From Apostichopus japonicus (Eukaryota > Echinodermata > Holothuroidea > Aspidochirotida > Stichopodidae): DNA of 64,000 bases. Both the position numbers and the translations under genes were made by a program. This document shows, in pieces, positions 43,701-55,356 of this stretch; the stretch's first letter is position 1, and every line of letters begins with the position of its first letter. Below the pieces are notes generated by a model that worked only from the letters and a program-made list of their open reading frames with translations, did not search any database and had not been told where the DNA came from. The stretch is taken from assembly GCF_037975245.1 (NCBI RefSeq), contig NC_092570.1, positions 12,563,001 through 12,627,000 of the forward strand, written 5' to 3'.

Positions 43701-44389
43701 AAGCCACCGTATCTCCCACCGACCAGCCTATCAGATAACGTGTGCGTTACGCCTCAATGCCTCATGTGAAAAGGAGGCTATTGGCAATTGGAAATTAGCT
43801 TATGGGCATCCGTAGAATCTAAAACAGACAGCTCGACCAAATTCGAACATATTTGCATTGGATTCAACGTGCCGCTCGAAAGCCTCACTCTGCGTGCAAA
43901 AGGTGTACTTTGTAGTACAGCGGTTCTATTGGACGTTTTCCGTCCTATTTATTTCAGGTTGGATGTAGTTTCGTTGTGACCAGGCAGCGTTTATGAAACT
44001 TAACATTTCCTCTAGTTAGATTTTTTACTATGACCAAACCCAATGCGAACTAATTGTGTAAAACGGAGTTCACGAGCTTTTGTCTGGATCGGCTGTTGAT
44101 CTCAATATGTGTAGTCTCTTCCACCAGTTTCAGCATTGATAGGCCTTATAAGTAACGTTCGACTTTCGTCACGTTTATTATTATGGGACAACTTGAACAA
44201 ACCTGGCTAGGCCTGTGTGCAAGTTTATGTTGTCTAGGCCAAGTTTATGTTGTCTGTTTTACCTCCATGGTTATACTAACAAGCAGAAGTCTAGTGCATT
44301 GAAGTCATCGAAACCTCAATGCATTTTGCATTCTGGTTAATATAGGATTTCAAACGTGGAGGAGGGAGGGTGGGGGAGGGGGGGGGAAT

Positions 44390-44600
44390 AACAGTTTCTC
44401 TCCGACTGATTTAGGTAGGGGCCTAAACCTTATGGAATGACCACATGCGAATGGAGGAATGTGTAAAGGAAATGGTGCTGACCAGGGATTATTTGATGCC
44501 CGCTACCATGTAGGATCTGGGGTCCTCTCCCAGAAAATAAAAAATTAGACGTCGAATGGTGCATATTTAGACTATACATTGGGTCTGTATAAGAAGTTTT
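44390..44600. repeat. Dispersed repeat copy E (inverted)
   Basis: Contains TTTAGGTAGGGGCCTAAACC, GGGGTCCTCTCCCAGAAAAT, GAATGGTGCATATTTAGACT and TTGGGTCTGTATAAGAAG. It is the reverse orientation of the family at 18840-19110. Confidence 0.65.
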
Positions 44601-44639
44601 AAACGCAAGATTATGGTAATAATTAATTATAGGCTAAAT

Positions 44640-44880
44640 TTACAAATTTCCTCGACTGCTTTAGGTAGGGGCCTAACTGGGGGGGGGGTGTGCAGAGTCA
44701 AATCAAGGATTTTATTGGGTAAGGGTGCTGACCTGGGATCATTGAAGCAGACGTTTATGTGTGGGGTTCTGGGGGTCCTCTCCCAGAAAAAAAGGTTAGA
44801 TGGCAAATGGTGCATTTGGAGATTGATTTAGACTACAAATTAGGTCTATGTAAGAAGCTAATAAATACTTTGTGTCAGGG
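44640..44880. repeat. Dispersed repeat copy F (inverted)
   Basis: A second inverted copy directly after copy E, with TTTAGGTAGGGGCCTAACTG, GGGGGTCCTCTCCCAGAAAA, CAAATGGTGCATTTGGAGAT and TTAGGTCTATGTAAGAAGC. E and F form a diverged tandem pair of about 250 bp. Confidence 0.65.
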
Positions 44881-45547
44881 TGAAAAAAGTGGGTGGGGGG
44901 TGGGATTGGTGTTACCCGTAATAGTGGTCTAATTGGCTGAATGCACAAAATACAACAAGAAAAGATTCCTTCGATTGAATCATTTTGCCCCGACTAACGA
45001 CGGGAGGTGGGGACCATGCCCTGCCTCCCTTGGGCACGCCATTGGCAAGTGTAACAATACAAAGGAAGGAATGTTCTCGACAGATGAAGAATACAGAAGC
45101 CACATATCAGGAGGTTTGGTGCCACATTACCTGTATATCCTTCTACCCATGTGTTCAACAAACCCTCACATCAAGCAACAGCCTAAACCAACTTATCTAC
45201 TAACCTTTGAACCCATATCATGCATCTGAAGGATCTTATAACATTTTCGCTCATTTTGTATCCATCCATCATGTGACTATTTAACGTGTTCTTGCAATTT
45301 TCAGCTTTGTGGGGACTGTTTTACGTGAAGCGTTGTAATGATACTCAAAAGGAAATTATTAGAAGCATAAAATAAGGGTTTGGGCGACTTTGTGTTTTTC
45401 ATTGAACTTCTCGTTGTACCTTGCATATACACTCTTTACGTCACTCAGCGCGGACGTGCATGAGAGTCAATAATACTTTAAATTACCTGCAATTGTCGCA
45501 ACTTTGTTTCTACTCTGTAAAGGGACTCTAAATCATGTGAAGAAACC

Positions 45548-46375
45548 ACAGAGAATGCATATAGTCATACCACAGAGCTACAAGTTACAGTTCACTGAGA
45601 ATTACTAGTCATACCATGGAGCTATAAATTATAGCTCCATGGTCATACCACAGAGCTACAAGTTACAGTTCACTGAGAATGCCTAGTCATACCACAGAGC
45701 TACAAGTTACAGTTCACTGAGAATGCCTAGTCATACCACAGAGCTACAAGTAACAGTTCATTGAGAATGCCTAGTCATACCACAGAACTACAAGTTACAG
45801 TTCCCTGTGAATGCCTAGTCATACCACAGAGCTACAAGTTACAGTTCCCTGAGAATGCCCAGTCATACCACAGAGCTACAAGTTGTAGTTCACTGAGAAT
45901 GCCTAGTCATACCACAGAGCTACAAGTTACAGTTCCCTGAGAATGCCTAGTCATACCACAGAGCTACAAGTTACAGTTCCCTGAGAATGCCCAGTCATAC
46001 CACAGAGCTACAAGTTGTAGTTCACTGAGAATGCCTAGTCATACCACAGACCTACAAGTTGCAGTTCCCTGAGAATGCCCAGTCATACCACAGAGCTACA
46101 AGTTACAGTTCCCTGAGAATGCCCAGTCATACCACATAGCTACAAGTTGTAGTTCCCTGAGAATGCCTAGTCATACCACAGAGCTACAAGTTACAGTTCC
46201 CTGAGAATGCCCAGTCATACTACAGAGCTACAAGTTACAGTTCCCTGAGAATGCCCAGTCATACCACAGAGCTACAAGTTGTAGTTCACTGAGAATGCCT
46301 AGTCATACCACAGGGCTATAAGTTACAGTTCCATGAGAAAGCCTATCATATAGCTACAAGTTGTAGTTCCCTGGT
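45548..46375. repeat. 44-bp minisatellite, about 18 copies
   Basis: The unit contains GTCATACCACAGAGCTACAA, GTTACAGTTCCCTGAGAATG and CCTA. Near the left edge (45613-45643) one unit is inverted against another, creating a perfect 31-bp palindrome. Confidence 0.95.
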
Positions 46376-47913
46376 CGTACTGAAACAACTCAGTTATACT
46401 TAACATGCTCAGTCATTCTGACATGTCCAGTCATACTCAGGGAATCATCTTGATGTATAGACACGTAATATTAAGTATAACTAACAACGTGAAACGTTTG
46501 TCATATGAAAAAAAAGGTGACAACATTTTGCATTCAACATGATTGCAACATGCACTATACTACGTGTTAAACGTTCTTACACAAACTGACCGGACCATCC
46601 TGGCGTATATTTTACGAACAAATAGGGTGTTTTAACCAAAGTTTGGGTGCATGTTTCATAAAGTATGATGGAATATAATGAACTGAATAATTGCTCTTAA
46701 ACGACAATGAAGGGTGCTGTCATGCATGTTTCCAGTTTTTACCCGCCTTTATGTCAACTTATTTGCATGCTTTTGTTGTCTTTCTATTGGTGTCGTTGGT
46801 AACATACACGTGTTAATTGTTACGCCATTGCTACAACTCATTTTTTATTATCCATTGTTCTAAGTTATTCCATTATCAACTGCATGAATTATCAGATTTC
46901 AAAATATGTTGTATAACAATTATAATAATGTTTCGTTAATGTTGTACTGCGACATTTAGCAATATCCAGCGTAACTTGAAATAACCGACGCATTTTGTTC
47001 TAATTGACGCTTTTTGTCAGAAGGGCCCATTCCATCGGAACCGGTGGACAGATAACCAAATTAGCGTGAGAGTATTGCCTGCTTCCTGTTGACACTAACG
47101 CATAGCATGATCATAGGAAAAAACAGCATGGTTATAGCAAAGAGAGGCAATGACCTTATTAAAGGGGTGGGAGGGGGGGGCGGAAGGGAGGGAGAAAGGA
47201 AGAAGAATCTGGCTTCACTCGAAGTGAAGGTAAGAATTATCTCCCTCATTCATCTTTCCAGTACTGTATCAAGTACTTTTTATCCGAGTACCAAGTACTA
47301 TGCAAAGTGCTTTACTAAAACATTACTGCAAAAATTGCTTCCTATAAGTTGTCTGCTGGCCACCTACAAGTACATGTAATTTAACACATGATTCGTTTAT
47401 TCAGAATGCTGCAGTAAAACCTTCATTTCATCAATTATATTTTTTCACATTTGTTAGCTATAGTTGCCTCAGATGTCAGAATTGCAAATCGGTTCATCCT
47501 CTATCATGATTTTTAAATACTTTAAGAAATATTGACGCAGTTGTATGGTAATGATAAAGAACTTTTCAATACATATAGATTTCTACTCACAATTGTGAAA
47601 ACCATAATTTATGTGTTTTCTTTAGTGGTTTGACATACGTCATTGTTTTCTTGGCCAATATTTCGTTCCAATTGTTCCTGAGGTTAGTCTTGAGCGGAAA
47701 TAATATATTGCAAGCAGACATGTCATAGGTTGGAATTCCTTAAAGCAGTACAGGTTTGACATGTTATACATATATAGATATGTATAAATATATAGTACAT
47801 ATATAGTACATATTCTAGGTGACACTTGACAAGGGTTCATCTATAAAGTATTTCTGACATTGAGGTGACCATCGATATATGTTGGTTGGTTATTCAAATA
47901 ACAGTTTGATAAC

Positions 47914-48106
47914 AATATGGGTTCCTCGATGACACAATATATACATTTCCACTATATTATAACAGACTCCTTTAATAATGTTGCCATGCATTTCATTGTA
48001 CTGATTTTCAATATGGGTTCCTCGATAACACAATATTTACATTTACACTATAATATAACAGACTCCTTTAATAATGTTGTCATGCATTTCTTTGAACTGA
48101 TTTTCA
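47914..48106. repeat. Two-copy 97-bp direct repeat
   Basis: AATATGGGTTCCTCGAT, ACAGACTCCTTTAATAATGT and CATGCATTTC-TTG-ACTGATTTTCA occur twice in tandem with about 90% identity. It lies 300 bp upstream of the glycine-rich gene A start. Confidence 0.9.
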
Positions 48107-48399
48107 TCTAACTTTGTTTCGATGACCGTGACTTATCTTTTTTTCCCAAAATTTCTTCGGAAATGACACATTAACTCCATTAAATAGTAAAAATATATAA
48201 ACCGTTACAGGAAACAAGTGGATTTGCTAGGTCATGTAGCTATGGGTACAAAAACGTTGATTTATAAAGTCCTTTCGTCAAAGAATATAAATGATATCAA
48301 TTTTAACTTAAGAAGCATAGCTGCAGATTTTGATGGTTCATTTGACGATAACTTTTTGTCGATATCGTCGCAGGCAAGACCTATACACTGCCATTTGAA

Positions 48400-48525
48400 A
48401 TGGCGTTACCCAGTAGAAGGTATTCGACTGTGATATTTATCTTAAGTTCTTTGATGCTCTTCGTCTGTGTTTCCAGTCGAGCTATTAAAAATGGAGAAGA
48501 AACGGAAAGGGAACGGCGTGCTATC
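48400..48525 (+). CDS. Glycine-rich gene A exon 1 (signal peptide)
   Basis: Forty-two codons ending phase 0 at ATC|GTAATG. The Arg-rich start, 15-residue hydrophobic core and small residues after it fit a cleaved secretion signal. Confidence 0.65.
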
Positions 48526-48598
48526 GTAATGAAATACTGGGTTTGTACAAGGTTTTCTTATCTAATGTTACTTGATAAATAAATGTAGTATGTTTATT

Positions 48599-48695
<97 letters not shown>

Positions 48696-51600
48696 TAGAT
48701 AGATAGATATAGATATAAATATATATATATACATATATATATATATTTACATACATATATATTTATTTAACCAATGCCGGTATAAGTTTTTTTTGTTAGA
48801 GAGAGAGGGGGGGTTGGGGAGGGGGTCGGCCTGGGGATGAAGATGAATTGTATATGCTAGGTGGCTTGGGGGACGTGGGAAAGGAAAAGGTATGTCCCAC
48901 TGTCCTTTGAGAAAACGCAGAGTGCCCAATGTCCGGTTGACAGAGCGAAATATAAATGAGAACTAGTTGAGACTAGTGGAACACTAAAGTGGAACGCATG
49001 CCTGTACAAGTTTTTTTTTTTGTTAGAGAGAGAGAGGGCGTTGGGGGAGGGGGTCGGCCTGGGGATGTTAGATGAATTGTATATGTTAGGTGGCCTGGGG
49101 GACGTGTGAAAGGAAAAGGTATGTCCCACTGTCCTTTGAGAATTAATTGTATAAATAAGGCTTCTTGAATGCGAAAAGAACATTTATTTCAAGAAATATT
49201 AAATACCGTCGGTAGACCAAACATTCTCTTAATTTTGTTGAAAACGATGAAACTGTTAGGCATGAAACTTTACACATCACATTCATCACATTACAAATAT
49301 ATACTTCAAGAAAGGTTTCGAAAATTTTGTACAGGCGTGTAATTGCTAATTAATTATCAATAATGCAGGCAGACTACGTTTTGTTAGTTTTGAAATTATT
49401 GACTTTTTATTTTCTAAATTCACTGACTTAGTCTTCTATCCTCTGTTATGTGGTGCCTGCATGCTTTGGTCTGAAACATCTACAAAGATTTAAAGATGCA
49501 TTCAAAAATGTCAAATTCACATTAACATTTTAGAAAAACAACAACATTGAACTTAGTAGTGTACCCTTTATATTACTTAATTGTAAAATGTTATTTTCCT
49601 TGTAACTTATGGAAATTTGCCCAAGAAGTCGGCCGTCAATCTGACCACAGAATTTAGCTGAACAAAGATTGGAAAACTCACCAAATGTGAATTTAAAGTG
49701 AATTGAACGAAATACGTAAAACATGGGAATTTCTTGGTTAATTTGTGTATATTTGTTTTGTTTTTTCGTGTGTGTGGGTGCGTGTGTGCGTGTGTGTGTG
49801 GTTGTGTGTGTGTGTACGTTCGCAGCCAAGGAATACCCCTCGCCCACCCCTTTGTCCGGCATGCATGCCAGCCATCATCAGTGGTATGATACCTATGATC
49901 AAAAACGTCCCCAAGCAGCTAAGTGCATTGTTATGCTAATTGCAAGGTACAACAATTGTATTGTTCCTTCACAGACAAGACGAAGACTTGAGCAAGTCTA
50001 ACTATGATTTCCTCGAGTCACATATATATCAAGTTTTATAAGTTGTCTTTCTTTTCTTTTTTTGCTCTCTTTCTTGTAAAATGCAGTTTGAAAATGCTGA
50101 ACTAAAATTATAAAGTTTTAAACATGACTGATAATTTCAGTGTCGATAGTAAAGTCACATTGAAAGTATGATAAGACAAAGTTAGAGTACATGTTTCCAC
50201 CTTCTAACACTAAGACAGCACACATCACACAAAATGGCAGCTCGCAGACATGGTTTTAGGATTTCAATCAAACGGAAGCAAAAATTGGCTGTTTTGGGAG
50301 TTATTTATAACAATTACGTTTATGATATAACAGGTGCGTATCCAGGGGGGGGCGTTGGGGGCGCGCGCCCCCCGGGTAAGGAAAAGAGGAGAGAAAAAAG
50401 AGAAGAAAAAAGGGAAAAGGAGGGGGAAAAAAGAAAAGGAGGAGAGGAAGGAAGGGAAAAGAAAAAGAAAAAAGAGAGAAAAAGGAGAAAAGGAGGGAGT
50501 AGAAGATAGCCAAGGCCTCGGGAAGAGAAAGAGGAACAGTCATAGTTAAAGCGCTGATCCCTATTATACACACAGGGTAGCCAGTGACAGATCAAGGATT
50601 ACGGAGGGGGTGTGCGCCTCACCCTACCCCTTACACCGACATCTCCATTTTTGACGTTTCTATTTTTCCTCTCTCACTAATGTATCTATATAAATACTAT
50701 ATATGGTTTATCATAACGCCTGTGTGTGTATGGACGCCTTAAACAATTGTACAATTGTGCTATATGGAACCAACTGTGGCTGGTCTTGAACTCGACCGAG
50801 TCGAGTTCAAGAACATGACGCATTTTGGGAAGGGGGCGACCGCCCCCCCCCGAGCAAATTTTCTTTATGACATCGCTAGTAATTTCAAAATATACAATGC
50901 TTAGATGCAACATACAAGGCCTGGAAAGTGTCATTTCCAGCGATCTGGGAGGCATTTTCAGCCAAAATTTTTAATGTTCGCTTCGCGCCAACTCATGGTG
51001 GCGCTTCGCTTAGATATTTTGCTTACAGGCTTCGCCCCTCCCTTGGCAATTACTCGCTACACGCCTGTTCGAATTTGTAAAGCAAAGAGCATATATAACA
51101 TCATATCAGTGAGCAATGCATGCATGTTCCACGATGAACAGCCTCAAAAACTGTCTATGTGTGTAGTCAAAGGCGTAGGAGCCCAATTGGATTTGGGGGC
51201 TGTAATGACTTGCCCGAAAAAAAGCCCAAATTTTTCGCGCGCAAAGCGCGCGTTTAGCATATCGATGCCAATATCATATAAGCAAGCATCGGTCATTACA
51301 TTGCATGGCATAGTGTACCTTACGGTCCGTGAAAGTCGCACATTATACCGCCGGATGCTAATGTAAACAACCAAATGTCTTATGTAGATGGAGAAAAAGC
51401 ATACAGATCCATTTATGTCAAAACTCTCTTTTACAGTAGTAATGTCGGCCAAGCTTACAACTTTATTTTAATTACCAAGGAGATCATTTTTAAGCTATTC
51501 ATTGCTATTTATTTTTCTTTCAGTAGGTGCCCGACAAAGTGGGAAAAATTTGGTTGCGGGGGGGGGGGGGGGCTGCAGCCCCCGCCTCCTACGGGACCTA

Positions 51601-53577
51601 CGCCTATGTGTGTAATGTTCGGTTTCGATATACCTGATATCGGAAATATCTGCTATTTTTCGTTTCCTTCAACCAAGTTTTATAAAAGCCATTATAAGAG
51701 GTTTTAATATTTCTACACCAAGAAATTAACTGTGTCGGAATTTTCCAAAATTTCCTCACCAACATTCTTCATCATACTTTCCTCTACTCGTGCAATTTTG
51801 ACCTGTCTGTTAGGGGTTCAAGGAGGTTTTTCTATATTGCTTGTCCATAGATTGAATTTTGTGCAACATTATGGATATGTTTTGAAGTGATTTTATTCAC
51901 GAGAAATTTGAATTTTCAAATTCTCAACAAATAATGGGCTTAAAACCTTCAAAAGTGGGGCTTTCGGATATTGTGGGCCGTGACGTAGAACCACCTACAA
52001 AAGCAATGATCCATAGGACATGCAATGAGGTCGAACATGGTGTGTGACTGGTGACAATCTTCAAAAAGGTTATGGATGGAAAAAAAACTTTTGGGAAATA
52101 CTTGGTTATCAGGCAAAAGTGTACATCTGGTTGGTCATTTTCAAGCCCGATAAGTGCCATTTCCGGTGATCTGGGGGGTATCAAAACCAGAAATTTTCTT
52201 GTACGCTCCGCGCCAACCGATGGTGGCGCTCCGCTTAGATAGTAATTCGCGCCCCCCGGGTTAGAAAATCCTGGATACGCGCCTGTATAAAGTATCATCT
52301 CAAGAAGTTGTTTGGGTTGGTGTCTACTTTAAGTAGGCAATTATCGACTGTAGTCTTCGATACCATAGTAGGACGATAATCACTAACAGATGAAATGTGT
52401 CGCGCCCTCATTAATTCATTTAGTTTTTGGTTGTAAGATTAGCCTCTCCTGTGTGGATACTTCAAGCTCGTTACGCACGTTGAGTATTCTGACTGCGCAA
52501 TTTTTACCACGATTGCGTCATCAATGCGATTCTATGATATCCTTCTTCAGCTGATGAGGATAACTTAAATTCATGAGGAGACATTCTTTATACGCTTACA
52601 TTTGACCAGATATAGAATTGTTTTTGTGTTTGCAGATTGACAGACGTGTCAATGATGGACCAATCGCAGATCCAGAAGGTGGATGCCTGGACTGTGCAAC
52701 CGGCGAAAATACCGGTGGCCAAACTGATCATACAACTTCTCGAGGTGGAATGAAGCGACCCAATGATGATGGTCACAGACGTGGAGGAGGAGGCGGTGGT
52801 GGAGGTGGAGGAGGTGGTGGCGGTGGAGCAGGCGGTGGGGGAGGGGGTGGTGGAGCAGGAGGTGGAGGTGGTAGAGGTGGAAATGGAAGACCAGGTGCTA
52901 TGGGGGCGGCAGGAGGGAAAGGCCGCCCTGGAGCTGACGGAGGTGCCGGAGGAGGAGGTGGTGCCGGAGGTGGAGGGGGTGGCGGAGGTGCTGGTGGAGG
53001 CGGAGGAGGTGGCGGTGCAGGAGCTGGTGGAGGTGGAGGCGGTGCAGGGGCTGGTGGAGGTGGAGGCGGTGCTGGGGGAGGAGGAGGTGGAGGCGCAGGA
53101 GGTGGGGGAGCTGCTGGTGGTGGTGGAGGAGGTGGAGGAGGAGGTGGTGGAGGTGGTGGCGGTACAAATGGTCATGTCGATGTTAATACTGACAATGGCG
53201 AAATAACACCCTCCATACCTGCTGATAGACATGAACCCGGAGGAGGGCCCGCAATGGGTGGTCATCACGGGCCAGGAGGGCGCACGCCTCACGGTGGTCA
53301 TCACGGTCCCGGGGGTCGCACGCCAGGTGGCCGTCACCATGGACCAGGTGGTCGCACTCCTGGTGGAGGTCACCATGGACCAGGTGGTCGCACTCCTGGT
53401 GGACGTCACCATGGACCAGGTGGTCGCACACCAGGTGGACGTCACCATGGACCAGGTGGTCGCACACCAGGTGGACGTCACCATGGACCAGGTGGTCGCA
53501 CACCAGGTGGCCGTCACCACGGACCCGGAGGTCGTACCCCTAAAGGTAAAAAGCCCAAGAAACACGGTCGCCATTGA
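48400..53577 (+). CDS. Secreted glycine-rich protein A, 2 exons, 355 aa
   Basis: Exons 48400-48525 and 52636-53577 join in phase 0. Exon 1 is a signal peptide: positive MALPSRRYS, hydrophobic TVIFILSSLMLFVCV, then SSRA, followed by an acidic stretch ending in RERR, a possible basic cleavage site. Exon 2 starts IDRRVNDG, holds a CLDC cysteine pair, then long polyglycine tracts with scattered Ala, a collagen-like stretch GRPGAMGAAGGKGRPGADG, a spacer with TNGHVDVNTDNGEITPS, eight copies of HHGPGGRTP (12-residue period) and a basic end GKKPKKHGRH. AATAAA lies at 53712-53717, 135 bp after the stop. The likely role is an extracellular structural or matrix protein; no known family was recognised. 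The donor GCTATC|GTAATG is weak, so the exon join is the least certain part. The nearest relative in the window is glycine-rich gene B. Confidence 0.72.
48604..48760. repeat. AT microsatellite with AGAT tail
   Basis: About 90 bp of alternating AT, then ATAGATAGATAGATAG and further AT runs, in the intron of glycine-rich gene A. Confidence 0.97.
48778..49142. repeat. Two-copy direct repeat, about 135 bp per copy, 228 bp apart
   Basis: Both copies contain TTTTTTTTGTTAGAGAGAGA, GGGTCGGCCTGGGGATG and GGAAAAGGTATGTCCCACTG then TCCTTTGAGAA, with scattered differences. They are at 48784-48912 and 49012-49142. Confidence 0.88.
50376..50506 (+). repeat. Polypurine tract, about 130 bp
   Basis: Almost only A and G (AAGAGGAGAGAAAAAAGAGA and similar) with no pyrimidine interruptions over most of its length. 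Short ORFs through it are composition artefacts. Confidence 0.95.
51166..51604. mobile_element. Nested TIR element flanked by a 10-bp direct repeat
   Basis: TATGTGTGTA flanks both sides (51156-51165 and 51605-51614). The ends GGCGTAGGAGCCC (left, starting 6 bp in) and GGGACCTACGCC (right) are inverted, with a 14-G tract just inside the right end. It sits inside the larger element at 50335-52287. Confidence 0.6.
52636..53577 (+). CDS. Glycine-rich gene A exon 2
   Basis: The acceptor is TTGTTTTTGTGTTTGCAG. It encodes 313 residues in one open frame, dominated by GGN codons. The stop TGA is followed by a polyA signal at 53712. Confidence 0.85.
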   Translation: MDRRVNDGPIADPEGGCLDCATGENTGGQTDHTTSRGGMKRPNDDGHRRGGGGGGGGGGGGGGGAGGGGGGGGAGGGGGRGGNGRPGAMGAAGGKGRPGADGGAGGGGGAGGGGGGGGAGGGGGGGGAGAGGGGGGAGAGGGGGGAGGGGGGGAGGGGAAGGGGGGGGGGGGGGGGTNGHVDVNTDNGEITPSIPADRHEPGGGPAMGGHHGPGGRTPHGGHHGPGGRTPGGRHHGPGGRTPGGGHHGPGGRTPGGRHHGPGGRTPGGRHHGPGGRTPGGRHHGPGGRTPGGRHHGPGGRTPKGKKPKKHGRH

Positions 53578-53711
53578 TTGGGACATTTTATCAATCGTGT
53601 AGTAAAATTGTCTGGAATATAATAGCATAGAATGTATCTGTAAAATATAAAACGACAGACTGACAGGGGGCCTGTTTACACGTGACCCAGATCTATACCT
53701 GGGAGCTTCAA

Positions 53712-53717
53712 AATAAA
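53712..53717 (+). terminator. PolyA signal AATAAA of glycine-rich gene A
   Basis: Canonical AATAAA 135 bp after the stop codon of exon 2, in the right place and strand for 3' end formation. Confidence 0.6.
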
Positions 53718-54930
53718 GTAACAACAAAAATTCCGAATTAAATTTGTAAAACGAAAAAAAAAACAACAAGAAAACCTTTGCCTAGTAACGTACTATACCC
53801 TGCTGTTTCCTGTTTTTGTAAACATATAAGATGATACTGCTCTTCTCAAGGTTCAACACTATACTGCCATCTTCAAATCATTTTGTCTTTTGGAGACATT
53901 TAATTGTCAAAGGTAAATCTGTTTCTGACAATACCTTTGAGAATCTGCGATACGGTATTTCGCAGCGGTGACCAATTCTTTTCGTAATCAAATTGGGAGG
54001 GGGGGGGGGGGGTACAGATGAGCTTGGCAGTAGGCTATGGCAGTTACTATAGTATAGTAATAGTAACGTTATATCCTAGTTTATAAGCATTTAAGATGCT
54101 ACTGCTCTTTTGAAGGTTCCAGTAAATATTTTAATATTATCAACAAAACATTAAGAAATGTTAAAAAAACATTACTGTTTGTAACTTGAATAAGATTGCA
54201 TGGTATCTGCTCCTCAGAAATGGAAAATTCTTTCTAACGACATTGTAACTAAACTTGCCACATTTTGTACCGTTGTTTTTGTAAGATGTTAAAAATAAAT
54301 ATCCTTTTGTTAGACATTTCTATGCCCTGCAATTCAATGTGTGTTCTTAGAGTGTCAACGAAATAAATTCGGCAAAATTTGGCATTTCGATTGCTGTAGA
54401 ACTTATAATAACGCTACAACTATTAACGTCTATGAAAAAGCTTTATAAATGATGGCATTATCAATATTGCATTTTGCTGGAGTTTGTGTTGATTTTTGTC
54501 AAATATTGGACAATAATAAATCTATAAAATGCTATGTTCATCGTTTATTTTACCGCTACGTTGTATGCTTTGACATGTTCAACCTCTTCAGAACGGTTTC
54601 CATTCTCCTAAATACTACTATGACAAACTACGGTTCAATAAGACAAATATGAGAATTTTTCATTGAATGAGCAGAATTCATTAAACATTTGTTAATTAAT
54701 GTCCATGTAGTCACAAACCCCTAAGAATGGCTTATCGGCTCCTAAATAAAGAGATTATCTTAAAATGATCTATATGGAATTTCAACTGATAAACGAGAAG
54801 AATTTAGATTTTCATGCAACACTCTACTTTATTAGTAAAGAATTGGTATTTTCAGACGAGGGTGATAACATTTAGGTACGCTTTACGAAACATCTATTGT
54901 CAATCAAACCAGCTGGTAAAACTTATCGAT

Positions 54931-55356
54931 CAATGGCGGAGCTAGGGGTACTAGTCGGGGGGGGGGGGCGAAATGGTCTGTAGGGGCGCTTTCGACACTA
55001 TCTAAGCGGAGCGCCACCATATGTTGGCGCGGAGCGTACAGAAATTATTTGAGTAAAGATACTCCTTAGATCGCCGGAAATGACCCTTTCCGAGCCTTGC
55101 TAATTTGGAAATAGTTTCATACAACGGAAGTGCCGATAAATTAAAGACCGCTGTTAGAAAATTGTTGTCAGAAAATTACACCAACAAAATGTGACAAATG
55201 TCAATAGGTAGATGAGAGCGCAATAAAAAAGTCAATAATCGCGAATAAGTAAAAAGTGGTAAAAAGCGGAAAAGGGCGCCAGCAGTTCATTTGAGTCCGT
55301 CGGGGTGGGGGGGGGGGGGGGGTTCCGCCCCTGACTGTATGGACGCTCCGCCACTG
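54931..55356. mobile_element. hAT-like element, 426 bp
   Basis: The left end CAATGGCGGAGCTAGG and right end GGACGCTCCGCCACTG are inverted. The candidate 8-bp duplication is imperfect (TTATCGAT versus ATCTTGAT). G tracts of 13 and more lie inside both ends. It shares an internal block (ATCTAAGCGGAGCGCCACCA) in inverted orientation with the elements at 50930-51060 and 52150-52250. Confidence 0.7.

Larger units (their letters stand above)
42120..48399. other. Gene-free stretch with several repeats
   Basis: No exon on either strand could be supported. It holds the AGGTCA-rich repeat (43140-43700), two inverted dispersed-repeat copies, a hAT-like terminus near 45046, the 44-bp minisatellite and a two-copy 97-bp repeat. 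A TATATAA at about 48194 lies some 200 bp before the glycine-rich gene A start codon and could be its TATA box. Confidence 0.5.
50335..52287. mobile_element. hAT-like element, about 1.95 kb, with nested repeats
   Basis: The left end CAGGTGCGTATCCAGG and right end CCTGGATACGCGCCTG are inverted repeats differing at one of 15 bases. The target duplication is not clear (TGATATAA versus TATAAAGT). Inside are a 130-bp polypurine tract, a degenerate hAT left end near 50582 and a smaller element at about 51166-51604. It lies in the intron of glycine-rich gene A. No transposase ORF. Confidence 0.65.

Noticed and set aside
50301-50595. Lys/Glu-rich and Phe/Ser/Pro-rich ORFs
   Set aside because: They come from the polypurine/polypyrimidine tract inside a transposon-like element.
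52588-53769. 393-residue minus-strand Ser/Thr-rich ORF
   Set aside because: It is the antisense reading of polyglycine codons. The plus strand has an acceptor, collagen-like text, a clean 12-residue repeat and a polyA signal.
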